Assembly (NCBI RefSeq): GCF_029338255.1
Contig: NZ_CP119788.1
Location: 1 to 64,000 of the forward strand
DNA from: Haloarcula halobia
GTDB taxonomy: Archaea > Halobacteriota > Halobacteria > Halobacteriales > Haloarculaceae
Direction: 5' to 3'
Length of the DNA: 64,000 nucleotides
Position numbers and translations under genes: made by a program. A model generated the notes under the pieces. That model saw only the letters and a list, made by a program, of their open reading frames with translations. It did not search any database and was not told the origin of the DNA. Below are positions 25,487-35,655 of the stretch, in pieces (the first letter of the stretch is position 1; the number at the start of each line of letters is the position of its first letter).

Positions 25487-26014
25487 TCACCGGAATTCGT
25501 CGGCTGTGAGCGTTTCGAGATACGCGACGCTGACGTACCGAAATTCGAGACAGTCACTGAAGCCGTGCTGTGAAAGGAGCGTTTCTGCCGCCTGCCCCGC
25601 CGGTTTGTCGGTCGTCAAGAGAACAACGTGGTCGGCCACCTCTGTGTCGAGGACCTGGGCCGCAAGTCCAACGAGCGCCGTGTCAGCTTTCTCGATGACG
25701 TCTTCGTCGCGGTCGGTTTCGTTGGCGATGAAACGACGTGCCTTGTCCATCACCGTCGAAACGAGTGGATTGGTGTAGTCGAGTTCGTTGGCGACGACAA
25801 TCCATCCCTCCTCGAATCCATCGGGATAGGGAATATTCCCTGAGGGATACTCGTCTGCTGCCGGATCGCCCCCAAGCTCTTCGTAGACGCGCTGCGGGAC
25901 ACGCAACGAGACACCTGCTTGTCGAAGTGCCCGACGAAGTCGTTGAAACTTGTCCTTGTCCGAGCCGCCACACCGTACAAAGACGCCGGTATCGGCGATG
26001 TAGACGGTTGTCAT
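25487..26014 (-). CDS. PIN-domain toxin
   Basis: 175 residues. The first strand VYIADTGVFVRCGG carries the first Asp; VYEELGGDP has an acidic residue; EDVIEKADTALVGLAAQVLD gives the central Asp; VVLLTTDKPAGQAAE the last. These match the four acidic positions of PIN ribonucleases. Its start overlaps the stop of the upstream HTH gene as ATGA. Confidence 0.7.
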   Translation of the reverse strand: MTTVYIADTGVFVRCGGSDKDKFQRLRRALRQAGVSLRVPQRVYEELGGDPAADEYPSGNIPYPDGFEEGWIVVANELDYTNPLVSTVMDKARRFIANETDRDEDVIEKADTALVGLAAQVLDTEVADHVVLLTTDKPAGQAAETLLSQHGFSDCLEFRYVSVAYLETLTADEFR

Positions 26015-26547
26015 GCAGCCGCGTCGGCGTACTCGGTCGCAACCGGCTCCAGCGCTTGGAGAATAATCTCTGCTTCCAGCGGTGAGAGATCGAGTTCCCG
26101 GGCCGCAATCCGATGGTTGACCGTTCCGTCAACGAACTCGTAAGCGTATTCAAGCGCGACGGCGAGACCGTCGAGGCCATGGCGCTCGATGTAGACATCG
26201 ATGTCTTCGTCCTCTTCGCGGCGAGCAACGGCTGCGATTAGTCCTGGCGTAATCGTTTGCGTTTCGCCGTCCGTCGAGAGCGTGAGTGCAATCGACTCGG
26301 CATCGTATTCGTACGGGCGCTGCTCACGGGCTTTCTCCACTAAGCCAGCGGTTTCGAGATTTTGAACGTAGTCGTAAGCGGTCCCCTGTGGGATGCCGAG
26401 TTCGGTGACCATCCCGGAAACAGTCACTGGGCCGTGTTGCAAGATGTAGGCGTACAACCGAGCGAGTGTCGGCGTTTCGAGGAGGTCGACGACCGTCTGA
26501 AGCTGCTGAATCGGTGGTCGGCCCGACCGGGACGGTGATTTCGCCAT
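26011..26547 (-). CDS. Winged-helix antitoxin/regulator of PIN gene
   Basis: 178 residues, MAKSPSRSGRPPIQQLQTVV... with a winged helix at 25-75 (GPVTVSGMVTELGIPQGTAY and DYVQNLETAGLVEKA). The C-terminal helical part (NHRIAARELDLSPLEAEIIL) likely binds the toxin. A 28-bp near-palindrome lies 3 bp upstream of its start, giving a clear autorepression site. Confidence 0.75.
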   Translation of the reverse strand: MAKSPSRSGRPPIQQLQTVVDLLETPTLARLYAYILQHGPVTVSGMVTELGIPQGTAYDYVQNLETAGLVEKAREQRPYEYDAESIALTLSTDGETQTITPGLIAAVARREEDEDIDVYIERHGLDGLAVALEYAYEFVDGTVNHRIAARELDLSPLEAEIILQALEPVATEYADAAA

Positions 26548-26550
26548 CTC

Positions 26551-26578
26551 TATTACGAATTATGGGTAATTCATAATA
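26551..26578. promoter_or_regulatory. Operator of HTH-PIN module
   Basis: TATTACGAATTA (26551-26562) and TAATTCATAATA (26567-26578) match at 11 of 12 positions, 4-bp centre. It lies immediately in front of the HTH start codon and probably overlaps the promoter. Confidence 0.65.
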
Positions 26579-26845
26579 AGACTTCCGTCGAGGAAGCGGA
26601 CCTCGAGATCATTCCGAGATTCGAAACCGGAAGACGCTTCCAGCGGCTTTACCCTGGGGAAGCGCCGTTCTGAGTCGATTGCGGCATTCGTGCTTACCCG
26701 ACAGCGGCGGGGTACTCCAAACTGGTTGTGATTACTCGACTAATCATGACCATACGCGTATTCACTCGAAGTGCCGAATTCTGGCGTATTAACTTCTAGA
26801 AACGAGATATCCTTGTGTGTAAACTATATATTGCTATATCAATGC

Positions 26846-26851
26846 TAATCT
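26846..26851. repeat. Target site duplication of element B, left
   Basis: TAATCT directly before the left terminal repeat; identical to 28893-28898. Confidence 0.8.
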
Positions 26852-28892
26852 GTGGCGCTGCGAATGCCGCCGAATCCGTGCACGAGAACCACCTCTCTCG
26901 GTGGAAGTCGGGCCAGTGTACCAGCTGATCAAGAAGTTACGACCGCTACTCAGCGGTGGTGAGTAGCGGTCGGACAGGAGAGACCGGGCAAATCAGTCGA
27001 CTTTGACAGTGATGCCTCTCACGAAGGGCTGCCACGGACCGGGATTTACAGCAATGCGCTCACCTCCCGGCGAAGGAATGCACGAAACCGCGGGGCCGTC
27101 ACCCGCGGTTTCGTGCGAAACTCCACGACATCGATCAATGTCTGGACCAAAAAGTCCACCAGCAACCACAGATCGTATAACAGTACCGCGAATCCGAAGT
27201 GAAACAGCCGAATCGAGAAGTTCGTCGAGGTGGTCCACGGTGCGAACTCCTTGATCTTGCTGTAGGCGGTTTCGATGCCACCTCGACGGCTGTAGCGGTT
27301 GATCTGTTTCTTCGCCCACCGCCGATCGAGACCAATCTCGTCGTTGACGTCGAGATTGGTCGCAAACACCTGCGGCTCTTCGCGGTCCTCGTCTGGCGGG
27401 AGACCGACGAGCGTTGTCTCGGTGCTACTCTTCGTCCCACCGTGTTTCACCGGCCCGTATACAGCGTGGTCGTGTTTGACTGTCACCTGCTTGTTGCCGT
27501 CTACGTCCTCGTTCATGCGCGCGATGAACCGCTTGACGCGGTCATCGCGCCGTGCCGGGATTACGTAGAAGATCTCGCTGTTCCAACGTCGAGAATACGT
27601 CGGTCGCGTAGAACTCACGATCGGCGTACAGCCGTCATATACGGATCCGACAGACATCGTTGACGTGATCGACGAGTCGGCGAACGACGTCGCCGACTCG
27701 GTAACTCTTGTCTTTGCCAGGGTACGCATCGGAATCGTGGTAGTCAGCGTGGCCGACTGGGAGCATTCCGGCCGCGAAGTGAACGTTGTCCCCGACAACG
27801 TTCGCGGTCGCAAACTTGTAGCACCAGTCGTAGGATTTGTCCTCAGGAGCACCCTGCACACGAACGAGTTCCTCGCGCTCTCCGTAGAAGGCGACGTAGG
27901 TGATGTCGATTGACAGCATGACCGGTGTCTCGAACTCCAGACGGGGCTTGGCCCGCGTCAAGACGCGGGCCGCGCCCTGGTTGACCATCTCAGCGATGTC
28001 CGTCGGAGAAAGGTCTTTGATCGCCTCCAGCAGTGTTTCGCCACTCGGTCCGTCCTCGTAGAAGGGGTCGTCGAGAGCCGGATCTGGGTTGACGAAATCA
28101 CCATAGGTCTCGGCACCGCCGTTGGCGGCGGTGCCTGTCACTCCGAGACAGGCCTCCAGGGTTAGCAGTTCTTCGTCATCGTAGACTAGATCGTCGGGCC
28201 GATCGAGCTCGAATGCAGGTAACACGACTGTCTGGAGTTCGTCCAGCAGGTCCCTGGTTTTCCGGCGAAGGAGACGATTGACGGTGCGCTTCGAGGAGCC
28301 TGTCGGCTCCTCCGAAGCGTTGGTTTCGTACGGTGCTCCGATTGGACTACCGCGCTCAGCGGCCAACTGCTGGATCTGACGAGCACTCGTCTCGATCGTC
28401 GAGCGCAGTTCGGCAAGCCGTCCGCTCCAGGCGCGTGAGATCGCACTCCGTGAGGGGGGATTGTCTGGTTCGAAGCCCAGATTAGCGGCAAGTTCGGGGT
28501 CAGCATCGAGCGTCCGATGGAGCCAGCCATCGGACGCGTCTTCCAACTCCTGCAAGAGGAGTGCCCCAACCATCGCCGCGAACGGCTTGGCGGGACGCCA
28601 GTCGGGGACGGGATCTTCGTGGGTGTAGCGGTCGTACTCGAGTTGGGTGACGAGGTCGGCCGCGACGGTCGTCTCGTCGACGACCACCGCGGCCTGCTCT
28701 GTCAACGGTAGTTTCCCGATCGAGAGCGGATCGATATTTTCTCGATGCTCGTCGACTGATTGTCGGTCGCGGCTGTCATCAGCAGCCGCAACCGGATCTG
28801 ACCGGTTTGTCACATCGGGGGACAACTTGTCCCCCACCGGTCACTTCACCGATCACAATCCCGTGCACGGGTTCTGTCATTCGCAGCGCCAC
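26852..28892 (-). mobile_element. Insertion sequence B, complete with TIRs and 6-bp duplication
   Basis: Ends are GTGGCGCTGCGAATG...CCGTGCACG at 26852-26884 and its inverse at 28862-28892: 15 outer bases identical, then a 9-bp inner block. The 2,041-bp element is bounded by TAATCT on both sides. It carries one transposase gene, related to that at 18,215-19,863. At least eight internal perfect hairpins, the largest with 15-bp arms (27080-27094/27102-27116). Confidence 0.85.
27046..28837 (-). pseudogene. ISH-type DDE transposase (copy B), frameshifted
   Basis: The frame from 28837 (MGDKLSPDVTNRSDPVAAAD...) contains the first Asp in IDITYVAYYGERE... and runs to about 27,650. The second Asp segment, LYADREFYATDV, lies in a second frame (~27,580-27,640), and the last part with Glu in YSRRGGIETAYSKIKEFAPW runs in a third to 27046. 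Two indels thus break a protein of ~590 residues. Because TIRs and target duplications are still perfect, insertion was recent, which makes sequence error a fair alternative to decay. Confidence 0.75.
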
Positions 28893-28898
28893 TAATCT
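28893..28898. repeat. Target site duplication of element B, right
   Basis: TAATCT directly after the right terminal repeat. Confidence 0.8.
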
Positions 28899-28971
28899 GA
28901 GGTCTTGACTTAGCTCGCCATACAAAGCGGAGAATCCAGCCACTTTGGGCCCGATGTTTAGACGATTCTGA

Positions 28972-29003
28972 AATAGATATCTATTTTAGAATAGCTTACT
29001 ATC
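28972..29003. repeat. Partition-site-like palindromes downstream of par operon
   Basis: AATAGATATCTATT (28972-28985) and AATAGCTTACTATC (28990-29003), 18 bp apart. The same AATAGNNNNCTATT unit occurs upstream of parA. The second copy overlaps the stop codon of the parA partner gene. Confidence 0.6.
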
Positions 29004-29400
29004 TATTCGATTCTGGAGAAGCAGATTTTCGAGCTTGTTCGAACCGTTCACTCACTTCTTCCACTAGGTCTTCTTCCACGACTGTCCGCAAGAGGGCATC
29101 GGTCATCTCCCGGACTACGATGTTCTGGTAGCCCTGCTGGTTGAGCTCGCGTTCCAGTTCGTACTTCAGCCAGGAATCGAAGTCCTCTATCGTTGTCTTC
29201 CGGGCGTAGAAGGGACGCTGTTTGGCGGCTTCGTAGCTAAACGCAGTATCGGTCATCGGATCCCGTCGTTCGACCGGTTCCTTAGAAGCCGTTTCCTCGG
29301 TTGTCCCTGATTCAGGTGCCTCATCCATGTCCTGTGGTTCGTCGTCCGGTGAATCCTCTAGCGTCTCTCCAAGATCGGCGAACGGATCATCCTCAGTCAT
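28999..29400 (-). CDS. ParA partner, probable centromere-binding protein
   Basis: 133 residues from ATG 29400 (MTEDDPFADLGETLEDSPDD). The first half is acidic and disordered; the second half (FYARKTTIEDFDSWLKYELE and NIVVREMTDALLRTVVEEDL) looks like an RHH/helical DNA-binding domain of the small ParB-analogue type. It overlaps the parA stop by 8 bp. Flanking AATAGNNNNCTATT sites are its likely binding sites. Confidence 0.6.
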   Translation of the reverse strand: MTEDDPFADLGETLEDSPDDEPQDMDEAPESGTTEETASKEPVERRDPMTDTAFSYEAAKQRPFYARKTTIEDFDSWLKYELERELNQQGYQNIVVREMTDALLRTVVEEDLVEEVSERFEQARKSASPESNR

Positions 29401-30331
29401 GGCGGACCACCTTCCCTGCCTTGACAATGTGTGCTAATTCGTCGAAACACTTCAACTGGTCACAGTCTGGATCGTAGTCCAGAAGTGGTTTGCGCTCTCC
29501 GTAGGCCTTCGTAATGCTAGTACGGTCCCGAATGCCTGGTGAGGGTTTGAGGTCGCCGGCGTCGACGGCCTCCCAGTCCGTGATTCGTGCGAAATTTGGG
29601 ATGCGGTCTTGGAGGCTATCATGGGAGTTGAGCCGTTCGAGCAGCTGCCGATCTTGGGTCTGCTGGTCGATACGACCGCTCAGCATATTCGGAACCAGCG
29701 CAAGGACGTCGACGTCCATATGCTGACGGAGTGGTGAAATCTGTCGTTCGATGGTTCGTTCAAGACCGGCCATCGCCTCGTTACCGGGTGCGAGGGGAAG
29801 GACCAGGTTCGCCGTCGCGACCAGCGCGTTATCTGTGAGTCGGGACCGGTAGGCCGGCGAATCTGTGACGATGTAATCGTATGTGTCCCCGAGAAGTGGA
29901 TCGACGACTTCCCGCTTGAGCAGCGCAGAGGGTTGGAACACGTCACCAACGACGATCTCCCGCTCTACCTGTTCTAAGTCTTCACTCGAAGGAAGGATAT
30001 CGAACTCGTAGCCGGTATCATAGACGACAGAAGTTGGGTCGGCATCATGGAAGAAGACGTCGCCGATTGTCTCCTCCGTGTTGTGATATTGATCGTCAAA
30101 CCCTAAACCGACGGACGCGTGGCCGTTCGGGTCGAGGTCGATGAGGAGAACATTGTGGGCTTGTGCAGCCAACTGGCGTGCCAAATTGACTGCAACCGTT
30201 GATTTGCCCACGCCCCCCTTCAGCATACAGACCGAAACAGCACGGTTGTTCCCGTCGGTACGTACCGAGTTGTATGGGACATTTGGGCTTTTTGTAGTAT
30301 CTATTCTATTCACGCTATTTGGCCCACTCAT
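29393..30331 (-). CDS. parA: ParA-type partition ATPase
   Basis: 312 residues from ATG 30331 (MSGPNSVNRIDTTKSPN); TTG/GTG codons slightly upstream are less likely. Deviant Walker A MLKGGVGKSTVAVNLARQLA near residue 40, Walker A' LLIDLDPNGHASVGLG, Walker B YIVTDSPAYRSRL. It segregates low-copy plasmids together with the protein encoded next. Intact. It implies a low-copy replicon or one that was so recently. Confidence 0.9.
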   Translation of the reverse strand: MSGPNSVNRIDTTKSPNVPYNSVRTDGNNRAVSVCMLKGGVGKSTVAVNLARQLAAQAHNVLLIDLDPNGHASVGLGFDDQYHNTEETIGDVFFHDADPTSVVYDTGYEFDILPSSEDLEQVEREIVVGDVFQPSALLKREVVDPLLGDTYDYIVTDSPAYRSRLTDNALVATANLVLPLAPGNEAMAGLERTIERQISPLRQHMDVDVLALVPNMLSGRIDQQTQDRQLLERLNSHDSLQDRIPNFARITDWEAVDAGDLKPSPGIRDRTSITKAYGERKPLLDYDPDCDQLKCFDELAHIVKAGKVVRHD

Positions 30332-30382
30332 ACTATTCACCAATATCTCCCCTCTCGGCTTAATTCTATGGTAAATAGTTTG

Positions 30383-30432
30383 AATAGCATTCTATTTTAT
30401 ATATTTAATATATTTTTGAATAGCCTTCTATT
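30383..30432. repeat. Partition-site-like palindromes upstream of parA
   Basis: AATAGCATTCTATT (30383-30396) and AATAGCCTTCTATT (30419-30432), each preceded by TTG, in an AT-rich stretch that also holds the parA promoter. Together with the two copies at 28,972-29,003 they form candidate centromere sites and operator. Confidence 0.65.
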
Positions 30433-30716
30433 TTGGAGTAGATGGGTAGAAGAGCCGAACGCAGGATCAGGAAATAAGCCCAATATTGAGCCGTCCAGAC
30501 TCGATAAGTCGGAGGATTGGACCCCTCGAAAGCTTCGAAATGGAGAGACTCAGTAGCACCGTATAATCCGAATAAAGTGAGGTGATCTGCTCGCTAACGC
30601 CGAACCGATATCGCTCACCTATTCAAACACAAACGGCTCTAAATTGCTCAAAATTGAGTTCTTTCGTCGATCTTCGAACCTCCTTGAGTTCAGACGCAAA
30701 CCATTGGGGACGTAGT
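30433..30716. other. Gap between par locus and glycan cluster
   Basis: No gene supported in any frame; marks the boundary of the maintenance region. Confidence 0.4.
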
Positions 30717-30929
30717 TTATCCCGCTAGTATCGCCCATTCCGACATTATATCGGGGTGATCGTAGGCGCCCAAAGAGGGCTCAATAGTAACATCGGCGCC
30801 TACAATCTGATGGATGGTCCCTCGGAACCGCTCTCTTTTGACCCAGTCACCTGAGACAGACCACTCGCCAGTGGCTGGCTCGTAAGTCCGCTTCGTCAGC
30901 ACCACGGCATCGTCGGCCAGGACGACCAA
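30717..30929 (-). pseudogene. Nudix hydrolase remnant
   Basis: VVLADDAVVLTKRTYEPATG, EWSVSGDWVKRERFRG and ADVTIEPSLGAYDHPD correspond to the central region of a GDP-mannose mannosyl hydrolase-like Nudix protein such as that at 48,254. The Nudix box is damaged: the REXXEE part is shortened to GTIHQIVG. Both ends are missing. Confidence 0.5.
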
Positions 30930-30961
30930 ACTGAGACCATTGGAACCGAGCAGACAACAGT

Positions 30962-31030
30962 CTACCAGTCCTCTGGTGGAATGTAGCCTGGATTACCAGG
31001 GGGTTTGTCGCCGTTGCCAGAGTTACCCAT
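30962..31030 (-). CDS. 22-aa ORF after fcl
   Basis: [20 protein letters not shown], then DW. It starts 5 bases inside the fcl 3' end, in another frame. Gly/Pro-rich and compositionally biased. It could be a microprotein or chance. Confidence 0.2.
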   Translation of the reverse strand: MGNSGNGDKPPGNPGYIPPEDW

Positions 31031-32003
31031 TGAGTTGTACACCTCCGGCTGGATGTTGATCTCGGACAGACTCGTACCAGTTAATTGTCTCTTGGAGACC
31101 CTCTTCGAAATCGATCTTGGCATCCCAGTCGAAATACTCCTTGGCGCGACTGATGTCCAGTTTCCGTCGAGGCTGTCCGTCCGGTTTCGAGGTATCCCAC
31201 TCGATGTCACCCTCGAAATCCGTCAGCTCCGCGATGGTCTCGACGAGATCACGGATACTGACTTCCGCACCACTCCCGAGGTTGACCGGTTCGCTCCGGT
31301 CAAGTTCTTCGGTTGCGTTGAGGATGCCACGTGCGGCGTCAGTCACGTAGAGGAACTCACGCGTCGGCTCACCGGATCCCCAGGCGGTGATTGAATCGTC
31401 GCCGCGATCTCGGGCCTCTATGCACTTGCGGATAATAGCTGGGATAACGTGGGCAGATTCGAGGTCGAAATCGTCACGAGGCCCGTATAGGTTCACCGGC
31501 ATTAGATAGATACTATTAAAGTCGTACTGCTTCCGGTAGGCCTTCGACTGAGTGAGCAGGGCCTTCTTTGCGATGCCGTAGGGAGCGTTGGTTTCCTCCG
31601 GATAGCCGTCGAAGAGATCCTCCTCAGAAAATGGCACCTCCGTGTGATTCGGATACGAACAGATCGTTCCTAAGATGGTAAATTTCTCGACGTCGAACTG
31701 CCGGGCCATCTCCATGAGTTCGATACCCATAACGGCATTGTCGTAGAAGTAACGTCCTGGATTCTTTCGGTTCGCGCCGATGCCGCCAACGGTTGCCGCG
31801 AGATGAATAACAGTGTCAGCTCCGGATTTGACGAATGCCTGGCGAATTGCAGCCCGCTCACGGAGGTCGTACTCGTCGCTTCGGGGGATGAATACATCAA
31901 CATCGTCGGAGCGCGTGCGCAGTTCCTCCACTAGGTGGCTGCCAAGAAAGCCACTGCCACCAGTCACCATCACTGACCGGCCGTCCCAGAAGTCGTGGAT
32001 CAT
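31023..32003 (-). CDS. fcl: GDP-L-fucose synthase
   Basis: 326 residues from ATG 32003 ([20 protein letters not shown]). Short-chain dehydrogenase/epimerase fold: [10 protein letters not shown] binds NADP, the active site is in [11 protein letters not shown] and Y-x3-K in [13 protein letters not shown]. It converts GDP-4-keto-6-deoxymannose to GDP-fucose. The start overlaps the gmd stop (ATGA), so both steps are made together. GDP-colitose-type synthases are the nearest alternative. Confidence 0.85.
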   Translation of the reverse strand: MIHDFWDGRSVMVTGGSGFLGSHLVEELRTRSDDVDVFIPRSDEYDLRERAAIRQAFVKSGADTVIHLAATVGGIGANRKNPGRYFYDNAVMGIELMEMARQFDVEKFTILGTICSYPNHTEVPFSEEDLFDGYPEETNAPYGIAKKALLTQSKAYRKQYDFNSIYLMPVNLYGPRDDFDLESAHVIPAIIRKCIEARDRGDDSITAWGSGEPTREFLYVTDAARGILNATEELDRSEPVNLGSGAEVSIRDLVETIAELTDFEGDIEWDTSKPDGQPRRKLDISRAKEYFDWDAKIDFEEGLQETINWYESVRDQHPAGGVQLNG

Positions 32004-33060
32004 CGCCAGTCCACCCGACCGTACCACGACGGTTTGTTGTTCGCGTACCAGTCAATGGTCTCTCGAATGCCCTCACGCCAGGAGACTTGCGGCTCCCAGC
32101 CGGTTTTCTCGTGGAGTTTCTCGTAGCCGACCAGCAACTCTTCGACGTCACTGTCACCGGGGCGATACCGGTCCTCGTCCTGGACGATGTCTGGACGTTC
32201 CCAGTAATCGTGTTCGTTGCCTACGTCGAGGATGGTCTCGGTCCACTCACGCATTGAGATGTTCTCACCGTAGCCGTAGACGTACTGCTCACCAGGGTTA
32301 CCACCGAGTGCGACGTGGAGATGCCCACGAACACCGTCGCTGACGTAACACATGTCCCGCTTTGGCTGGAGGTTCCCAAGTTCGACGATGTCCCGCTCAG
32401 CGCCTGCGTGATGATTGTACCCGTGATGTAGCGAGGGTTCTGTCTGGGGCCGTAGTTGTTGAACATCCGCGTCGTGACCGCCGGCAATCCGTACGCGTCG
32501 TTGTAGTTCATCGTGAGGAAGTCAGCGGCGAGTTTCGACGTGGCGTAGATGCTCGTGGGGTTGACCGGCGACCGCTCGCTGAGGAGGACGCGGCCGTCGT
32601 CTTCGTAGTCATGTTTCTCAGTCATCTCCTCTTTGACGTTCCCGTATTCCTCGCTCGTGCCTGCGGTGTCGAACTTCGCGATGTCGAGGTCAAGGTCGAC
32701 AATGGTCTGGAGGAGATTGAGTGTTCCAGTGACGTTGGTGTCGACAGTCTCGTAGGGGCGGTCCCACGACTCGCCAACGTGGGCCTGTGCCCCGAGGTGA
32801 AACACAAGCGTTTCGGTGTGGTCGGTAAACGTCGAGAGAGCATGGTGGACGGAGGTTTTGTCCCTGAGGTCACCACGGTGGACGGTAATATCATCCATCA
32901 GATGGCGGATATTGTTGAGCTCGCCACTGGAAGTGGCCCGAACGAAAACGTGGACGTCGGCACCGTGTTCAACGAGGGTATCGGTCAGATGAGAGCCGAC
33001 GAACCCATCTGCACCTGTAACGAAAACCGGCCGCTCCGAGAGTTCAGATTCAACGTTCAT
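32000..33060 (-). pseudogene. gmd: GDP-mannose 4,6-dehydratase, one frameshift
   Basis: Starts MNVESELSERPVFVTGADGF; NAD loop GADGFVGSHL, GTSEEYGN...IYATSKLAADFL (S/T-Y-K triad), GPRQNPRYITG. Near 32,400 a one-base shift moves the rest (KRDMCYVSDGVRGHLHVALG...) to another frame ending at 32000. Full length ~352 residues. First step of the GDP-fucose pathway. Since fcl downstream is intact, the shift may be a sequence error. Confidence 0.75.
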
Positions 33061-33186
33061 ACCAGTAGCAATACGTATTTATCCGCTTGATATTGTTCTT
33101 ACTATCGAATAGCCGACGCTAACAAAGTTCCAGGACTGATTGGCGTCGGTGCTGGCTTAAACGTCTACTGGCATCGGTAAACAGCA

Positions 33187-34330
33187 TTATTCGGTCGGGG
33201 ATGCGGCAAGAATATTTTCATACGCGGCGGCAATAGTGTCGATTCTCGTCTCGCGGTCGAACATTGTTTTCACACGTGTCGCAGCGTTCGCCCCAAGCTC
33301 CGCACGGTATTCGGGGTCAGAGAGGAGTCGATCCAGTGCCTTCGCTGGGCCGACGAGTTCCGTGGCGGCACGGTTATTCCCGTTTTGCCGTCCTGGCTGA
33401 CCCACGGCACGCCTGTCGGAAGACTCGTATTGACGACCGGCATCCCGTACGCCATCGCCTCCAACTGTACGATTCCGAACGCTTCACTTGCTTCAACCGA
33501 CGGGAGGGCGAAGACGTCAGCCGTGTTGTAACAGTAGTGGAGCTTTCCTCAGAGACGTGGCCCAGAAACGTAACGCGGTCGGTCAGCCCGTGGTCTCGGA
33601 CACGTGCTTCGAGTTCGTCCCGGCGTTCGCCGTCACCGATGATCAAGAGTGTCGCGTCAATATCGCGCATGGCGTCGATGAGATACTCGGTTCCCTTGTA
33701 GTAGTTGAGGCGCCCGACGAATAGCACCCGCTTGCCTGGTTTGCCTGGGAGGTCATAACTCGCCCCCTCGTACTGACCGAACTTCGACGTCTCAATAGAC
33801 AAGGGAACCACCCTACACTTGTGTTCATATTGCTTGAGGAACTCGGAGTTACCAATCATATTTGGGGAGGTCGCGAAGATACAGTCGACACGATCCAGAA
33901 ACGTGTGTAGAAGCGGAGCGTACAGTTTGAGTTCCAGTGCTTGCCGGACGATATCGCTATGATACGTGACGACCGTTGGAACGTCCCGCGGTGCCGCGAG
34001 TAGGTGAGAGATGACGCCGATCGGGTTTGGGACGTGGTGGTGAATCAGGTCTGCAACCGTCGCCTCCTGCCTAAAACGAACCGGAAACGTGGGAGCGAGC
34101 GGGACCGAGCGAAACGTGCCGAGACTCGTGGTCCGACAGACCGAAATGCCATTTACCCTGTCCTCTTGGCCTCGCCCTTGCGACTGGGCGGCCAGCACCC
34201 GTACATCGTATCCGTGCTCGAATAAACCCTCGGCGGTCGCTTTGACTGTCTGTTCAACCCCACCGATATGAGGCGAGTAGAACTTATTGACTTGGAGGAT
34301 TCTGGGCCGTTCCGCACTAGATCCCGTCAT
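33187..34330 (-). pseudogene. GT4-family glycosyltransferase, frameshifted
   Basis: From ATG 34330 (MTGSSAERPRILQVNKFYSP). The GT-B fold: HIGGVEQTVKATAEGL at the N-terminus, LFVGRLNYYKGTEYLIDAM starting the C-terminal domain, then the frame shifts near 33,555 (after GHVSEE) to [19 protein letters not shown] and near 33,393 to [20 protein letters not shown], ending ASPTE. The E-x7-E donor site lies around the first shift. Transfers a hexose from a nucleotide sugar to the growing glycan at the inner membrane face. Confidence 0.7.
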
Positions 34331-34340
34331 GCGTCGGGAC

Positions 34341-35655
34341 TCACTTGTAGCCCAGGTCACGAAGCCGTTGTGAGACAGCTCACTCTCGATTTCTTCGCCG
34401 GCTGTTACTCGGGCGTTTTGAATTGAGTCGTTGTGCTCTCTGATCTGGTCATCGAAGTGCGCACGAACGTCCGGTGCGTCGTCGCTTACATCCCTTTTCG
34501 GGTCGTCCGACTGCCGGTCGTAGAGTCCGCTCGTCTGTACATGGTCTTCGTCGTCCAGTTCGATCCGATAATTGTATCTGGCTGACCGAGCGGCGACCCG
34601 CCGTGTGTCCCTAGCATCGTTCTCCCCGCGACACTCCGCGATACCGACGGGTGCTACATCGGTGTACTCGCTACTCTCTCTCGGGAGCGCTTCACCAGAA
34701 AAGGTCGGCGGAACCGAACAGCCCGAACAGTTCAGTATCGTTGGGCCGATGTCAAGGTTCTCAACCGGCTGGTCCACTCGCTGGTCCGCTGGATATCCAC
34801 CGCCAAGCACGAATAGTGGTACGTGAATCAATTCTTCATAAGGGTGGCGGGGATGGCCGTAAACATCGTGTTGACCGAATGCCTCGCCGTGGTCGGCGGC
34901 GACGATGACGAGCGCGTCTGACAGCAACCCGCGGTCTGCGAGTCCGTCAATAAACTCGCCAATCATCGCGTCCGTATACCGTATCTCGGCGTCGTAGAGG
35001 TCGACCAGCAGTTCGCGATCTTCTGCGTTGAGTGACGAGGGGTTGTCGACCATCTGTCGCCAAAGCCGTTTGGCTGACCGCTTCCCGATAGATTTGTCTG
35101 TGAAGTGTGATTGGAACGATGCCGGAGGCTGATACGGACCGTGTGGGTCCATATAATGGACCCAACAGAATCGGGGACGGTTCGGTTCCGAGTCGAGCCA
35201 TTCAAGTGCCCGTTCGTTCAGGTCACCAGCACGAGTATACGGTTCGGTCCGAAAATGATTCACGACGCGATGGAAGAACGTCACAAGACGATTCTGTGCG
35301 AGTGACAGAGAATCGTCGAACACGTCGAATCCCTTATCGAACTCGTATGCACGGGATAGATACGGATTCGAGTGGAACCCAGCAGTCGTAAATCCGCTGT
35401 CAGATAGAACCGTAGCGATAGTTTCGCGATCGTCCGGTACTGGACCAATATCGGGAGCTGGGATGGATATTGTGAGAAGAACAACGACGGCATCGACTCC
35501 CGTGTATGGGAACTCTGGGCGACGGCGTTCGTGTACAAAGTACCCCGGCGGCGGAGTTCGTCCAATCGAGGTGTGGTGTTCCGGTCGTATCCGAGACAGC
35601 CCATGTGTCCGGCAGTGAGTGAGTCCACGGTGAGAAGAACAACAGGATCCACCAT
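34341..35655 (-). pseudogene. Sulfatase-like alkaline-phosphatase-superfamily protein, frameshifted
   Basis: Starts MVDPVVLLTVDSLTAGHMGC with the first metal Asp (D11). The nucleophile position in SSHTRESMPSLFF holds Thr51. A shift near 35,460 leads into the main frame (VFDDSLSLAQNRL...), which carries VAADHGEAFGQH. A second shift near 34,372 hides the natural end QRLRDLGYK and its TGA at 34341, so the frame now runs into the next gene. About 435 residues. Likely acts on a glycan-linked phospho- or sulfo-group. Confidence 0.7.
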
